DNA from: Clostridia bacterium
GTDB lineage: Bacteria; Bacillota; Clostridia; Christensenellales; Aristaeellaceae
Reading direction: 5' to 3'
Length of the DNA: 45,450 nucleotides
Assembly (NCBI GenBank): GCA_017481825.1
Contig: JAFUOR010000051.1
Location: forward strand, 1-45,450
The notes under the pieces are model-generated. The model saw nothing but the letters and a program-made list of their open reading frames with translations, had not been told where the DNA came from and did not search any database. The translations under genes and the position numbers were made by a program. Shown here in pieces: positions 22,910 to 31,098 of the stretch (its first letter is position 1; each line of letters begins with the position of its first letter).

Positions 22910-24466
22910 TTATACCCGCTGATCACAGAGGCGGACATAGGTCGTGGGCATCACGTCTGCGGCAGACGCATCGGGCAGGAAGCGCTCAGCCCACAGCAGC
23001 GCCATAGGCGCGCTGATGCCCTCCTCAAACAGGCGGAAGTACGCGGCCCGGGAGGCATTTTTTCGCAGATGGGACGGAACGTGCTCATCAAGTACCTGGG
23101 TCACGGTGTCCAGCAGTTGACGGGCTGCCTCGGCAATCGCATCGGTTTCCGGGTCGATCAGCGCGCGCAGGGCGTCGTACTGGCTGCTCGTGTACACCGG
23201 GCAGCGCACGGAAAGGCTGCCGTCCGCACTGTGCACATAGCCCTGCCTGACCATATCCGCCGCCAATGTGCGGTCGTTGTCGCTCAGATGGGCGGTACAG
23301 CCCCGCGCGATATCGAGGAAGACGAAGGCATAGGCCTGGTTGCGGCTGAAACGCCAGTGCGCCATTTCGCCATTGATGGGGAAGTCCATGAACTGCACCC
23401 GGTCGCCAGTCTCGTTGTCCATCTGGCAGGCGCCAAAGGCAAAGTCCCGTACCCAGGCAGCGCCCTGCTCCTCTACGCCCCAGATCATGCAGGGAACGCC
23501 GAATTTATCCAGCGGCAGTTCCAGGCGGATGCTGCCCTGCACCTTCTCGATGACCGCCTGATACAGCAGGATCGTCGATGCATGCCAGACAAAGGCCGCA
23601 TCGTTCATATCGGCGCGGACAAATCCGAGAGATCGCCACCCTGCGCCCTTTTCGGCGATGCACCGCTTCACCAGCTCTGCGATCCGGCGGCGGCCCTCCT
23701 GAGCGCGGCGCTCCACATCTTTGTGGAATTCGTCGGTGAAGATGATGAGGTTCGTGCGGTACCGTTTACCCTCCCGGACAAGGAGCCCATACCCCTCCAG
23801 GGTGTTCAGGTCGTCCTCGATATAGGGCAGCGCCACGCCGATGGCAAGGCTGACCTCCTCTGCTGTGAGCTCGTCGTTATAGCAGGCGAAAAGGATGTTC
23901 TGCCGCACCAGTGTGTCCGCGGCGCCGCTGTAACGGTTGGTTGCATGTCCCCAGTAGCGCAGATCCAGCTGCTTGGGCTGGTAGCTCTGCATGCCGACAT
24001 TTCGTTCCATACTCATGCCCTCCTTCAGTTTGATACGTGTCCGGAACAGGAGGTACTTCACCATGCTCTGGGTGACCTTCAGCTGTTCGGCAATTTCCCG
24101 GACGCTCAGGCCGTCGATGTAATAGAGCACCGCTGACTGCCGGTAACGCCGCGTCAGCAGCGAAAGCTCCCGGCGCAGAAGATAGACCTCCTCAGGCAGC
24201 TCCTCCGGCCATGCAAAGGCTGCGCTGGCTTCCTTCGGCAGCGTCTCCGGGTGTCTTGCACGCTTGCGGCACCACTGACGGTAGACATTCCCCGCCACCG
24301 TCCACATGAACCCGTAGAAGGCCTCCGGCTCGCGCAGGTTCGGCAGTGCCTGGAGCATCTCCAGCAGGATGTCCTGCGCCAGATCCTCTGCATCCTCGAT
24401 GGTCGGCGTGCGCGCAATGCACCAGGAGCGGATGGCGCGGCTCATCCCTGCAATGCGGCTTTGCAT
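22910..24466 (-). CDS. ECF-type sigma factor with a long C-terminal extension
   Basis: A 518-residue protein. The first 155 residues are a sigma factor: region 2 (TIEDAEDLAQDILLEMLQAL then FMWTVAGNVYRQWCRKRA) and region 4 (RRYRQSAVLYYIDGLSVREI then AEQLKVTQSMVKYLLFRTR). The remaining 360 residues include a winged-helix-like part (LTAEEVSLAIGVALPYIEDD, then LNTLEGYGLLVREGKRYRTN, about 200-240) and a large mixed domain of unknown function. Such one-component sigma factors with fused sensor-like domains exist in Clostridia, so the C-terminal part may replace a separate anti-sigma factor. No partner gene overlaps it. The ATG at 24466 is 8 bases from GGGAGG. Confidence 0.88.
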   Translation of the reverse strand: MQSRIAGMSRAIRSWCIARTPTIEDAEDLAQDILLEMLQALPNLREPEAFYGFMWTVAGNVYRQWCRKRARHPETLPKEASAAFAWPEELPEEVYLLRRELSLLTRRYRQSAVLYYIDGLSVREIAEQLKVTQSMVKYLLFRTRIKLKEGMSMERNVGMQSYQPKQLDLRYWGHATNRYSGAADTLVRQNILFACYNDELTAEEVSLAIGVALPYIEDDLNTLEGYGLLVREGKRYRTNLIIFTDEFHKDVERRAQEGRRRIAELVKRCIAEKGAGWRSLGFVRADMNDAAFVWHASTILLYQAVIEKVQGSIRLELPLDKFGVPCMIWGVEEQGAAWVRDFAFGACQMDNETGDRVQFMDFPINGEMAHWRFSRNQAYAFVFLDIARGCTAHLSDNDRTLAADMVRQGYVHSADGSLSVRCPVYTSSQYDALRALIDPETDAIAEAARQLLDTVTQVLDEHVPSHLRKNASRAAYFRLFEEGISAPMALLWAERFLPDASAADVMPTTYVRLCDQRV

Positions 24467-24549
24467 GGTCAGCACCTCCCTGCATCAGACTTGATCTCGC
24501 CTATATAGTGGCGCGGCATGAGCATTTGGTTAGGATTTCGCAGCGGAAA

Positions 24550-24585
24550 AATGAAAAAACGAGGCTGCGCATTCCTGCGGCCTCG
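24550..24585 (-). terminator. terminator of the HTH/DUF2975 operon
   Basis: CGAGGC and GCCTCG arms with a loop of about 14 bases that itself pairs in part; on the minus strand TTTTTTCATTTTT follows. It lies 10 bases after the HTH gene stop. Confidence 0.85.
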
Positions 24586-24595
24586 TCAGCGTAGC

Positions 24596-24826
24596 TTATG
24601 TATGCTCCCATTCCTCGGGATTGTCGGACTCCTCAAACACCAGGATGTCTCCCGGCTGGCACTTGAGCGCGCGGCAGATGCCCTCCAGGGTGGACATGCG
24701 CACAGCTCTTGCGTGTCCGTTTTTCAGGATCGAAAGGTTAGCCATGGTGATGCCCACCTTCTGGCTCAGCTCGGTCAGCGACATTTTTCGACGCGCCATC
24801 ATCACGTCCAGGTCAACTCGAATCAT
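24596..24826 (-). CDS. XRE-type helix-turn-helix regulator (YozG-like)
   Basis: A 76-residue DNA-binding protein that is nearly all HTH: MIRVDLDVMMARRKMSLTEL, then SQKVGITMANLSILKNG (recognition helix) and STLEGICRALKCQPGDILVF. This compact form always tends to sit beside DUF2975 membrane proteins, as here, where it is the last gene of a three-gene operon. GGAGGAATTCAACG precedes the start. It probably regulates the operon in response to the membrane partner; this is inference from context. Confidence 0.9.
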   Translation of the reverse strand: MIRVDLDVMMARRKMSLTELSQKVGITMANLSILKNGHARAVRMSTLEGICRALKCQPGDILVFEESDNPEEWEHT

Positions 24827-24842
24827 CGTTGAATTCCTCCCC

Positions 24843-25412
24843 TTAAACCACGTCGGCCTGTTCGGCCTCCAGCGCCATGGCGTTGTTGAGCATCCGGCGC
24901 AGGATGAAGGCCAGCATCGATACCGTCAGGAACACCGCAGGCAGAACCAGCAGGTGCAGACATGAATAAGCCGTGCCGGTCAGTGCCTGACGCACAAGAG
25001 AATCGTTTCCCGCATATTGTACATAGGCCATGTTCAGGCCAAACGTCGCAGCGATCTCCGGCAGCACCCGCAGGAAGGTTGCTGCTGCCATACCGGCTAC
25101 GCTCTTGCCGATGGTACCCAGGCTGCGGCTGTTTTCTGCCGTGAAGGCCGTGCCTCCCTGCATGAGCCGCCCGCACATGCGCAGGAAGCTCACCCATGCG
25201 ATGGACCAGAGCACGACGTTCGCCAGCGCAGGCACCAGCATCAGTGCCAGCACCAGCGCCAGAGTGGGTACCGAAGGCTCCGCGACCATGGCAGAAACGA
25301 GGGGCGGGATGTTCAGCCAGACTGCCATCCCCACGCCAAGCAGCAGCGCCGCCACGGACAGCACCCGCAGTGCGGCGAAGATGGCCTTGGGTGAATCAAG
25401 CCACTTTTTCAT
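24843..25412 (-). CDS. DUF2975 membrane protein
   Basis: A 189-residue protein with four membrane helices (about residues 14-34, 48-72, 105-130 and 145-168) and the DUF2975 loop GRLMQGGTAFTAENSRSLGT between helices 2 and 3. The family is commonly paired with YozG-type HTH regulators, and the pair is thought to form a membrane sensing and regulatory unit, although its signal is not known. The ribosome binding site is AAAGGAGGGGTTCCAAC. It lies 16 bases upstream of the HTH gene and 15 bases after a second, diverged DUF2975 gene. Confidence 0.85.
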   Translation of the reverse strand: MKKWLDSPKAIFAALRVLSVAALLLGVGMAVWLNIPPLVSAMVAEPSVPTLALVLALMLVPALANVVLWSIAWVSFLRMCGRLMQGGTAFTAENSRSLGTIGKSVAGMAAATFLRVLPEIAATFGLNMAYVQYAGNDSLVRQALTGTAYSCLHLLVLPAVFLTVSMLAFILRRMLNNAMALEAEQADVV

Positions 25413-25427
25413 GTTGGAACCCCTCCT

Positions 25428-25913
25428 TTACACCGTCAGGTCAGAATCAGTCTGCATCTCCACGGCCCGGCGGAGCAGCAGCTGCACCGCGCGCAGCATC
25501 AGCGCGACCACCGCCGCTGCAAAGGTGGGCAGGATACCCTGAAGCGGCATGCCGCCCAGGAAGGGATTCATCAGGTCATGCCCAATGGGAATGAGCAGGA
25601 TCGCCGCCATCAGGCAGGCCAGCGCGGCGCGGCCCAGTGCGCGGGCGTTTCGCTCGGTGAAAGCCGTCCGCCTTTTCACATGGGCGCACAGGAAAATCAT
25701 CTCCAGCAGCACCCAGACCAGGCAGGCCGTCAGCGCCAGCGTCACGATACGCTTGAAGCCAAAGACCTCCGGCGGTACAAGGCCGATTGTCTCCAGCATG
25801 GTCATTTGGAACGCCGGTACGGTCAGAAACCCGATGACGAACAAAATCGCCAGTATGCCCATCACCTGTGCCAGTGTCAGCAGGACGATGGGACGATTCT
25901 TGAATCTTTCCAT
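25428..25913 (-). CDS. second DUF2975 membrane protein
   Basis: A 161-residue protein with four hydrophobic helices and the same loop type, VKRRTAFTERNARALGRAAL, as its neighbour. It is a paralogue of the next gene, but the two are only weakly alike, so any duplication is old. The ATG at 25913 follows GGGAGGTTTTT; a longer frame to 25985 would run into the upstream promoter. It is the first gene of the DUF2975/DUF2975/HTH operon. Confidence 0.83.
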   Translation of the reverse strand: MERFKNRPIVLLTLAQVMGILAILFVIGFLTVPAFQMTMLETIGLVPPEVFGFKRIVTLALTACLVWVLLEMIFLCAHVKRRTAFTERNARALGRAALACLMAAILLIPIGHDLMNPFLGGMPLQGILPTFAAAVVALMLRAVQLLLRRAVEMQTDSDLTV

Positions 25914-25935
25914 AAAAACCTCCCTGCACAGGCGC

Positions 25936-25978
25936 AGAAAAGCCCTCCTGTGCTTCCATAAGGATACCACGGGAGGGC
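25936..25978 (-). terminator. terminator after the GNAT gene
   Basis: On the minus strand GCCCTCC (25972-25978) pairs with GGAGGGC (25942-25948), with a further GTG/CAC after one mismatch, then TTTT. It follows the stop of the GNAT gene at 26014 and overlaps the next operon's promoter. Confidence 0.7.
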
Positions 25979-25990
25979 ATTGCACGTCAA
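25961..25990 (-). promoter_or_regulatory. promoter of the DUF2975/HTH operon, overlapping a terminator stem
   Basis: Minus strand TTGACG (25985-25990) and TGGTATCCT extended -10 (TATCCT at 25961-25966), spacer 18. The upstream stem arm of the terminator lies in the spacer and the downstream arm lies after the expected transcription start. Confidence 0.6.
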
Positions 25991-26013
25991 ATGATTTTTA
26001 TTGAACCACAATA

Positions 26014-26814
26014 TTAAACGTCCAGGCAGGGGAAGAGCATCGTCTGGTCAATCAATTCGCTCTGGAAGCTCTGCATCAGGCGCACCTGGGGTTGGCTTGC
26101 GCTCATGATGCGGGCGCGCACCTCGGTGATGCCCTCGCTCCCCACGATGACCAGCGCGCGCTGGAGGAGTTTCTTGCCCAGGCCGCGGCGCTGGAACTCC
26201 GGGGCGATGTACATGGCTGCCAGCTCAGCGGTCGTTCCCTGACCGGCGATGATCAGCTCGCCCACCAGGTTCTGCCCGTAAAGGATGCCCAGACCCAGGA
26301 AGCAGGGGCTGGACTGCAGGAGCTGCAGATACTGGGGCGTGATGTAGTTCAGGCCGTTCAGGCGCAGACGCTCAAGGAAGTTTGACTGCTCCTGCTGGGT
26401 GTTCAGCGGGAGCTGGATGATGGTGCAGTTGAACAGGTCAGGGCCCGCATCCACGGGGATTTGCAGGCGCACCAGATCCTCGGTGTTGCCGATGGTCAGT
26501 CCGTTGTGCAGATAGAAGTTCATCTTGCGCGCATCGCCGGGGGTGACAGAGGTATACAGGCGTGCGCCCTCGCCGGGGTTGGCGTTGCGCATCTGCCGCG
26601 CCCTTGCCACCAGCGCGCCGAAGAGCAGATATTCCGCTTCGGGCAGGCAATCCATGGTGAAGAAGATGTTCACAGGCTTATCCGGATATACCGAGGGCTG
26701 GTACTGATACATCACATAACCATGGCCGCTCTGCACGCCCATGTCGTTTACGGCGACGAATACGTCCTCCGTGGGGAGGTTCATAAAGGGCTCCTGGGGA
26801 TGGGTCACCTGCAT
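26014..26814 (-). CDS. GNAT family N-acetyltransferase
   Basis: A 266-residue protein. The C-terminal half holds a clear GNAT core with AELAAMYIAPEFQRRGLGKK then LLQRALVIV (motif A about residues 198-225). The N-terminal half (VAVNDMGVQSGHGYVMYQYQ, ARLYTSVTPGDARKMNFYLH) has a second GNAT-like outline without an intact acetyl-CoA loop, so it may be a tandem GNAT. Substrate unknown. The ATG at 26814 follows AGAAAGGAAC. It lies 26 bases after the Lgt-like gene and is probably co-transcribed with it. Confidence 0.8.
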   Translation of the reverse strand: MQVTHPQEPFMNLPTEDVFVAVNDMGVQSGHGYVMYQYQPSVYPDKPVNIFFTMDCLPEAEYLLFGALVARARQMRNANPGEGARLYTSVTPGDARKMNFYLHNGLTIGNTEDLVRLQIPVDAGPDLFNCTIIQLPLNTQQEQSNFLERLRLNGLNYITPQYLQLLQSSPCFLGLGILYGQNLVGELIIAGQGTTAELAAMYIAPEFQRRGLGKKLLQRALVIVGSEGITEVRARIMSASQPQVRLMQSFQSELIDQTMLFPCLDV

Positions 26815-26840
26815 GTTGATAGTTCCTTTCTGTTTTACAA

Positions 26841-27908
26841 TCAGGCGGCCTGGCGGCCATCGTCCGTGAGGGTACACACGCCCATCATCACGAGCGTCAG
26901 GGCCATCACGGCATAAAGCAGGGTGTTGTTGATGGTGGACTTGTCCAGCGCAAATTCGATGGCGATCACGATGCCCGCGCTTGCCAGGAACAGCACCGCG
27001 CGAATGATCGGCCAGGCCTTCCAGCCCTGCTTTTTCACCACGCGGGCGATGCGTGTGCCGATGATCACCGCCAGCACCACCGCCGCACAGATCATGTTCA
27101 GGCGGACGAAGCCAAAGCGGATCAGCTCGTCCCCGCGCCAGGAATCAAGGATGACCTGCGCCAGGCTGATGACAGCCAATCCCGTTTCTGCCGCGCGTCC
27201 CACGGGGGACTTGCGCGCAAGCACTGCCAGCGATGCGATTAGGGCGATGGCCGCAAAGAGTGCCTCATAAGCAAAGACCATCACCTGTGCTTCGCCCCAC
27301 TCGTTGGTCGTCACGAAGGGGAGCATCGCCAGCGCCTCGTTGGCCACATAGCTGCCCATGCCCTGCAGGGTGAACTTCTCGCCAAAGCGGCCCAGCGCAA
27401 CCACCAGGGCGATGCCGGGAACAAGCGTATCCAACAGGGGAAGAACAGCTGCCTTGCGGGCCTTGGCGAAAATCACCACGCCCAGCAGCGCGCCCAGGAT
27501 AGCGCCATACATCGTGTAGCCGCCCTGCCAGAACTGCCACAGATAGGCCGCGCTGCCGCCCAGGTCATTGATGATGTACGACCAGCGCACCGCGCAGAAG
27601 CTCAGATGCGAACAAATCAGCGCGAAGACGCCGCTGACCAGCGCCAGCGCCATGCCGCCGGTCACGCCGATGGTTTTGCGGTTCAGGTACGCCGTCAGGC
27701 CGATGGCCAGCGTCGTGCCCAGGGCAATGCACAGGCCATAGACTGTCACCACCAGCGATGCAGGATCGCCGTACACATCCACCCCGCCCGTGGGGATGGA
27801 GAAGATCGTCTCAGGCATATCCACCAGCAGCGCCGGCGAGGTCGGAACCAGGATCAGCAGCGCCAGCACCGCCAACACCGATACGGCGCCAAGCAGGTAT
27901 TTCGACAT
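26841..27908 (-). CDS. prolipoprotein diacylglyceryl transferase-like membrane protein
   Basis: A 355-residue polytopic membrane protein with about eight to nine helices. It shows the Lgt outline: WQFWQGGYTMYGAILGALLG (about residues 124-143) corresponds to the H-G-G loop of Lgt, and LGRFGEKFTLQGMGSY (172-187) to the R-I-G-N-F-x-N-G-E segment. The essential His of Lgt is replaced by Gln128 and the Glu of the second motif by Gln, while Arg174 is kept. It may be a paralogue with another role rather than the lipoprotein-modifying enzyme. The ATG at 27908 follows GGAGACGATGAAC. The promoter is strong. Confidence 0.75.
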   Translation of the reverse strand: MSKYLLGAVSVLAVLALLILVPTSPALLVDMPETIFSIPTGGVDVYGDPASLVVTVYGLCIALGTTLAIGLTAYLNRKTIGVTGGMALALVSGVFALICSHLSFCAVRWSYIINDLGGSAAYLWQFWQGGYTMYGAILGALLGVVIFAKARKAAVLPLLDTLVPGIALVVALGRFGEKFTLQGMGSYVANEALAMLPFVTTNEWGEAQVMVFAYEALFAAIALIASLAVLARKSPVGRAAETGLAVISLAQVILDSWRGDELIRFGFVRLNMICAAVVLAVIIGTRIARVVKKQGWKAWPIIRAVLFLASAGIVIAIEFALDKSTINNTLLYAVMALTLVMMGVCTLTDDGRQAA

Positions 27909-27963
27909 GTTCATCGTCTCCTTCAGTAAAGGCTTTGCAGAAAATCATAAAAAGCCATTATTT

Positions 27964-27992
27964 ATTATATCCCCTTTTGGTCCGCTTGACAA
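27964..27992 (-). promoter_or_regulatory. promoter of the Lgt-like/GNAT operon
   Basis: Minus strand TTGTCA (27987-27992) and consensus TATAAT (27964-27969) with a 17-base spacer. Confidence 0.82.
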
Positions 27993-28057
27993 GGCTTCAG
28001 GGGGAAAGATTTCCGAACACGGGGAACGGGCGATTTTGAAAACGGTGACGATGATGT

Positions 28058-28086
28058 TTGCATTCTGTGCGCATACATGGTATAAT
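28058..28086 (+). promoter_or_regulatory. promoter of the polysaccharide deacetylase gene
   Basis: TTGCAT (28058-28063), 17-base spacer ending in TGG, and consensus TATAAT (28081-28086), 31 bases before the start codon. Confidence 0.82.
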
Positions 28087-28117
28087 AGCTTGACCATGAA
28101 AGAATACAGGAGGAACC

Positions 28118-29479
28118 ATGCGGATGAAAAGATGGCTGATTGCCGTGCTGGCGCTGTGCCTGATGCTGACGTGTACGGCGGCGCTGGCGGCGGACAAGGT
28201 GACGGTATACTTTACTGAAAAGAGCGGCAATGTCAACGGCGGCTTTGATTATACGCTGACAGTGCAGACGAAGAACGCTGTCGCGGCTGACCTGCCCGTA
28301 TCCGTCAAGTGCAACGAGACGGGCACAGTCTACGCTGTGACCATCCCTGCGGGCGGCAACAAGGCCTCCTTCACGGTGGAGACGCAGGTGGTGCAGCAGC
28401 GCGAGAAGCTGACCTTCTCCTTTGTGGACAGCGACGCCTACAAGAACGGCTCCAAGCACACCCTGACCGTCTATCAGTTGCCGAAGGTGCAGTTCTATCT
28501 GGGCGTCAACTTCGGCACCATTGGCAAGGAAATGACCGTCATGGTGCAGTGCAACAACCCGGCGTCCGTACTCAAGGGCAACAACACCTTTGAGCTGCGT
28601 GATACCGATGGCACGGTGCTGTCCACCAGGCAGTGGAGCAACGCCAAGAACCGCCTCACCTTCAAGTTTGATGTGACGGAGGATATGCTGGGCCGCCATG
28701 ATTTCACCGTCTGGCTGGGTGATTATGTCGTGTCCATTGACGATGGCTACGGTACCGTGATGGATACCAGCGATAAGGTCGTTGTGGAGCTGGAGCCCAC
28801 GCAGCCCCTGATGGGCATCGGTATCGACTGCGGATTCAACGGCCGCAAGACCGACGATGTGCTGGCGGTGCTGGAAAAGCACAATGTGAAGTGCACCTTC
28901 TTCATGACGGGTTACTTCATCCGCGAGTTCACGGAGGACGCGCAGAAGATCCTTGACGCGGGCCATGAGATTGCCAGCCATTCCAACACCCACAAGCACC
29001 TCAAGGAACTCAAGCCCTACGAGCAGTACCGTCAAATTTTCATCCCCGTCACGGAGGCAGAGGAGAAGCTGGGTGTGACACCGCGTCTGTTCCGCCCCCC
29101 GCACGGCGAGTACAACAGCCAGATTACCTCCATCTCCCGCGGTGAAGGCATGGAAGTGATCATGTGGTCGGCCACCTTCCATGATTCTACGGGCAAGTAC
29201 AGCGATGATGATATTATCCGTTATGCCACCACCGGCAGCGACTACAAGCCCGGCTCCATTGTGCTGTGCCACTTGGACGGCCAGCTCCAGCCCACCAGTC
29301 TGGATACGGCGCTGACCTACTATGAATCCCTGGGCCTGCAGGCGGTGCCGATCAGCGCGCTGCTCTACGCCTCTGGCCGTGAGCTGCCCGAAATGCCCGA
29401 CGCCCGTGAGCCTCTTGTTTACACGGACGAATATTGGGCGACCTGGCTTGAAAACAACCTGCCGGAGTATGCCAACTGA
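28118..29479 (+). CDS. secreted polysaccharide deacetylase (CE4/NodB domain)
   Basis: A 453-residue exported protein. A Sec signal peptide (basic start, LIAVLALCLMLTCTAALA, likely cut near residue 25) is followed by a beta-rich, probably immunoglobulin-like region to about residue 225 and a NodB domain (about 230-420). Catalytic motifs: MGIGIDCGF (232-240; Asp237 kept, the second Asp of TFDDG replaced by Cys238), SHSNTH (287-292, metal histidines 288 and 292), RPPHG (326-330) and LCHLDG (383-388, His385). It probably deacetylates peptidoglycan or a plant or host glycan outside the cell; a PdaA-like variant first motif is known in the family. AGGAGGAACC precedes the ATG. Confidence 0.9.
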   Translation: MRMKRWLIAVLALCLMLTCTAALAADKVTVYFTEKSGNVNGGFDYTLTVQTKNAVAADLPVSVKCNETGTVYAVTIPAGGNKASFTVETQVVQQREKLTFSFVDSDAYKNGSKHTLTVYQLPKVQFYLGVNFGTIGKEMTVMVQCNNPASVLKGNNTFELRDTDGTVLSTRQWSNAKNRLTFKFDVTEDMLGRHDFTVWLGDYVVSIDDGYGTVMDTSDKVVVELEPTQPLMGIGIDCGFNGRKTDDVLAVLEKHNVKCTFFMTGYFIREFTEDAQKILDAGHEIASHSNTHKHLKELKPYEQYRQIFIPVTEAEEKLGVTPRLFRPPHGEYNSQITSISRGEGMEVIMWSATFHDSTGKYSDDDIIRYATTGSDYKPGSIVLCHLDGQLQPTSLDTALTYYESLGLQAVPISALLYASGRELPEMPDAREPLVYTDEYWATWLENNLPEYAN

Positions 29480-29492
29480 GGATTCTTTGAGT

Positions 29493-29524
29493 GCGGCCTG
29501 TTATAGAACAGGCCGCGCTTTTTT
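29493..29524 (+). terminator. intrinsic terminator after the deacetylase gene
   Basis: GCGGCCTGT-TATAGA-ACAGGCCGC followed by GCTTTTTT. A strong 9-bp stem, 13 bases after the stop codon. Confidence 0.92.
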
Positions 29525-29639
29525 CGTTCCCTCGAACAATCACGCGTGCGTAACTCTGGCTGAAGGAAATCAACCGCGTCGCGAAACGGGGCACGCTTTT
29601 TTGTATCCAGTTCCCCTTTTCCAGATAGAAGAACTGTGC

Positions 29640-29645
29640 TATAAT
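29640..29645 (+). promoter_or_regulatory. extended -10 promoter of the radA operon
   Basis: TGCTATAAT gives a consensus extended -10 (TATAAT at 29640-29645); the -35 position holds only TTTTCC. It is 34 bases before the radA start. Confidence 0.65.
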
Positions 29646-29679
29646 AAACTGAATTACTATATGCAGTCAGGAGGCCCCT

Positions 29680-31074
29680 ATGCCCAAGGAAAAAACACTC
29701 TTTGCCTGTACCGCCTGCGGGTATGAAACGCCCAAGTGGGTGGGCAAGTGCCCCGGGTGCGGCGCGTGGAACACCATGGAGGAAGCAGCAGTGGCGGCCC
29801 CTGTGGGTGCAAAGGGCGGCAAGCTGGCGGCGAATCAGCGTCCCGGTACGGGTGCGTCGGCGATGCTGCTCAGGGATGTGCCGGAGGACGTGACTATCCG
29901 CACCTCCACGGGCATTGGCGAGCTGGACCGCGTACTGGGCGGCAGCGGGCAGAATGCAGGCATTGTCGAGGGTGCGCTGATGCTCATCGGCGGCGACCCG
30001 GGCGTGGGCAAATCGACGCTGCTTCTGCAGGTGTGTGCCAACCTTGCCCGCAGCGGCAAGCGCGTGCTGTATATCAGCGGCGAGGAAAGCGCCAAGCAGA
30101 TCAAGCTGCGCGCCAACCGCCTGGGCGTGATCGACGTGCCGAATCTCTACGTTCTGGCGGAAAACGCCCTGGATGCGGTGGAGGAAAAGCTGCGCCAGAT
30201 TCAGCCGGACGTAGCAGTGGTGGACTCCGTGCAGACCATGTACCGCCCGGAGATGGCCTCTGCGCCCGGCTCCGTCAGCCAGATTCGCGAGTGCACGAGC
30301 CTGATCATGCGCATCTGCAAGGAGACAGGCACGGCGATCTTCCTCGTCGGCCATGTCACCAAGGATGGCGCCATTGCCGGTCCCCGCATGCTGGAGCACA
30401 TGGTGGACGTGGTGCTTTATTTTGAGGGCGACAAGATGCAGGAATACCGCCTCCTGCGGGCGGTGAAGAACCGCTTTGGTTCGGTGAACGAGCTGGGCGT
30501 GTTCCAGATGACGGAAAAGGGCATGGTGGAGGTGCTCAACCCCTCTGAGCAGCTGCTGTCCCGCCGGGCTAAGGGCGCCAGCGGATCGGTGGTTTTTTGC
30601 GGCCTGGAGGGATCAAGGCCGCTGCTGTGCGATGTGCAGGCGCTGGCGTCCCAGTCCTATTTCGGTACGCCGCGCAGAACCGTGGGCGGTGCGGACGCCT
30701 CCCGTGTGGCGCTGCTGCTGGCGGTGTTGGAAAAACGCGCCAATCAGAAGACCTACAATCAGGATGTGTACATCAACGTGGCGGGCGGCCTTGAGCTGTC
30801 CGAACCGGCAGCGGATCTGGCGCTGTGCATGGCGGTGGTATCTTCCCTCAAGGACATGCCCGTGGGCGGCGATGTGGCGGTCATGGGCGAAGTGGGGCTG
30901 GCGGGCGAGGTGCGTGCCATTCCCCAATGTGACCGACGCATGGCCGAGTGCCAGCGGCTGGGCTTCACCACCATCGTGCTGCCCCGGGAGAACATGAAGC
31001 GTATTGCCCGGCCCGAGGGCGTGAAGCTGGTGGGCGTGGATACGGTGATGCAGGCCATCAGCGTCCTATTCTGA
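29680..31074 (+). CDS. radA: DNA repair protein RadA
   Basis: A RecA-like ATPase that processes recombination branches. The 464-residue protein has the complete family order: N-terminal C4 zinc finger (Cys10, Cys13, Cys24, Cys27 in CTACGYETPKWVGKCPGC), Walker A GGDPGVGKST (about 104-113), Walker B AVVDSVQT, the RadA-specific KNRFGS motif (about residue 264) and the C-terminal Lon-protease-like domain with ADASRVALLLAVLEKR and GEVGLAGEVR. Length is normal. AGGAGGCCCCT precedes the ATG. In many Bacillota radA is followed by disA and then yacL; here yacL follows directly and disA is missing from between them. Confidence 0.97.
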   Translation: MPKEKTLFACTACGYETPKWVGKCPGCGAWNTMEEAAVAAPVGAKGGKLAANQRPGTGASAMLLRDVPEDVTIRTSTGIGELDRVLGGSGQNAGIVEGALMLIGGDPGVGKSTLLLQVCANLARSGKRVLYISGEESAKQIKLRANRLGVIDVPNLYVLAENALDAVEEKLRQIQPDVAVVDSVQTMYRPEMASAPGSVSQIRECTSLIMRICKETGTAIFLVGHVTKDGAIAGPRMLEHMVDVVLYFEGDKMQEYRLLRAVKNRFGSVNELGVFQMTEKGMVEVLNPSEQLLSRRAKGASGSVVFCGLEGSRPLLCDVQALASQSYFGTPRRTVGGADASRVALLLAVLEKRANQKTYNQDVYINVAGGLELSEPAADLALCMAVVSSLKDMPVGGDVAVMGEVGLAGEVRAIPQCDRRMAECQRLGFTTIVLPRENMKRIARPEGVKLVGVDTVMQAISVLF

Positions 31075-31098
31075 TACGATTGAGGCGATGAATTCTTT

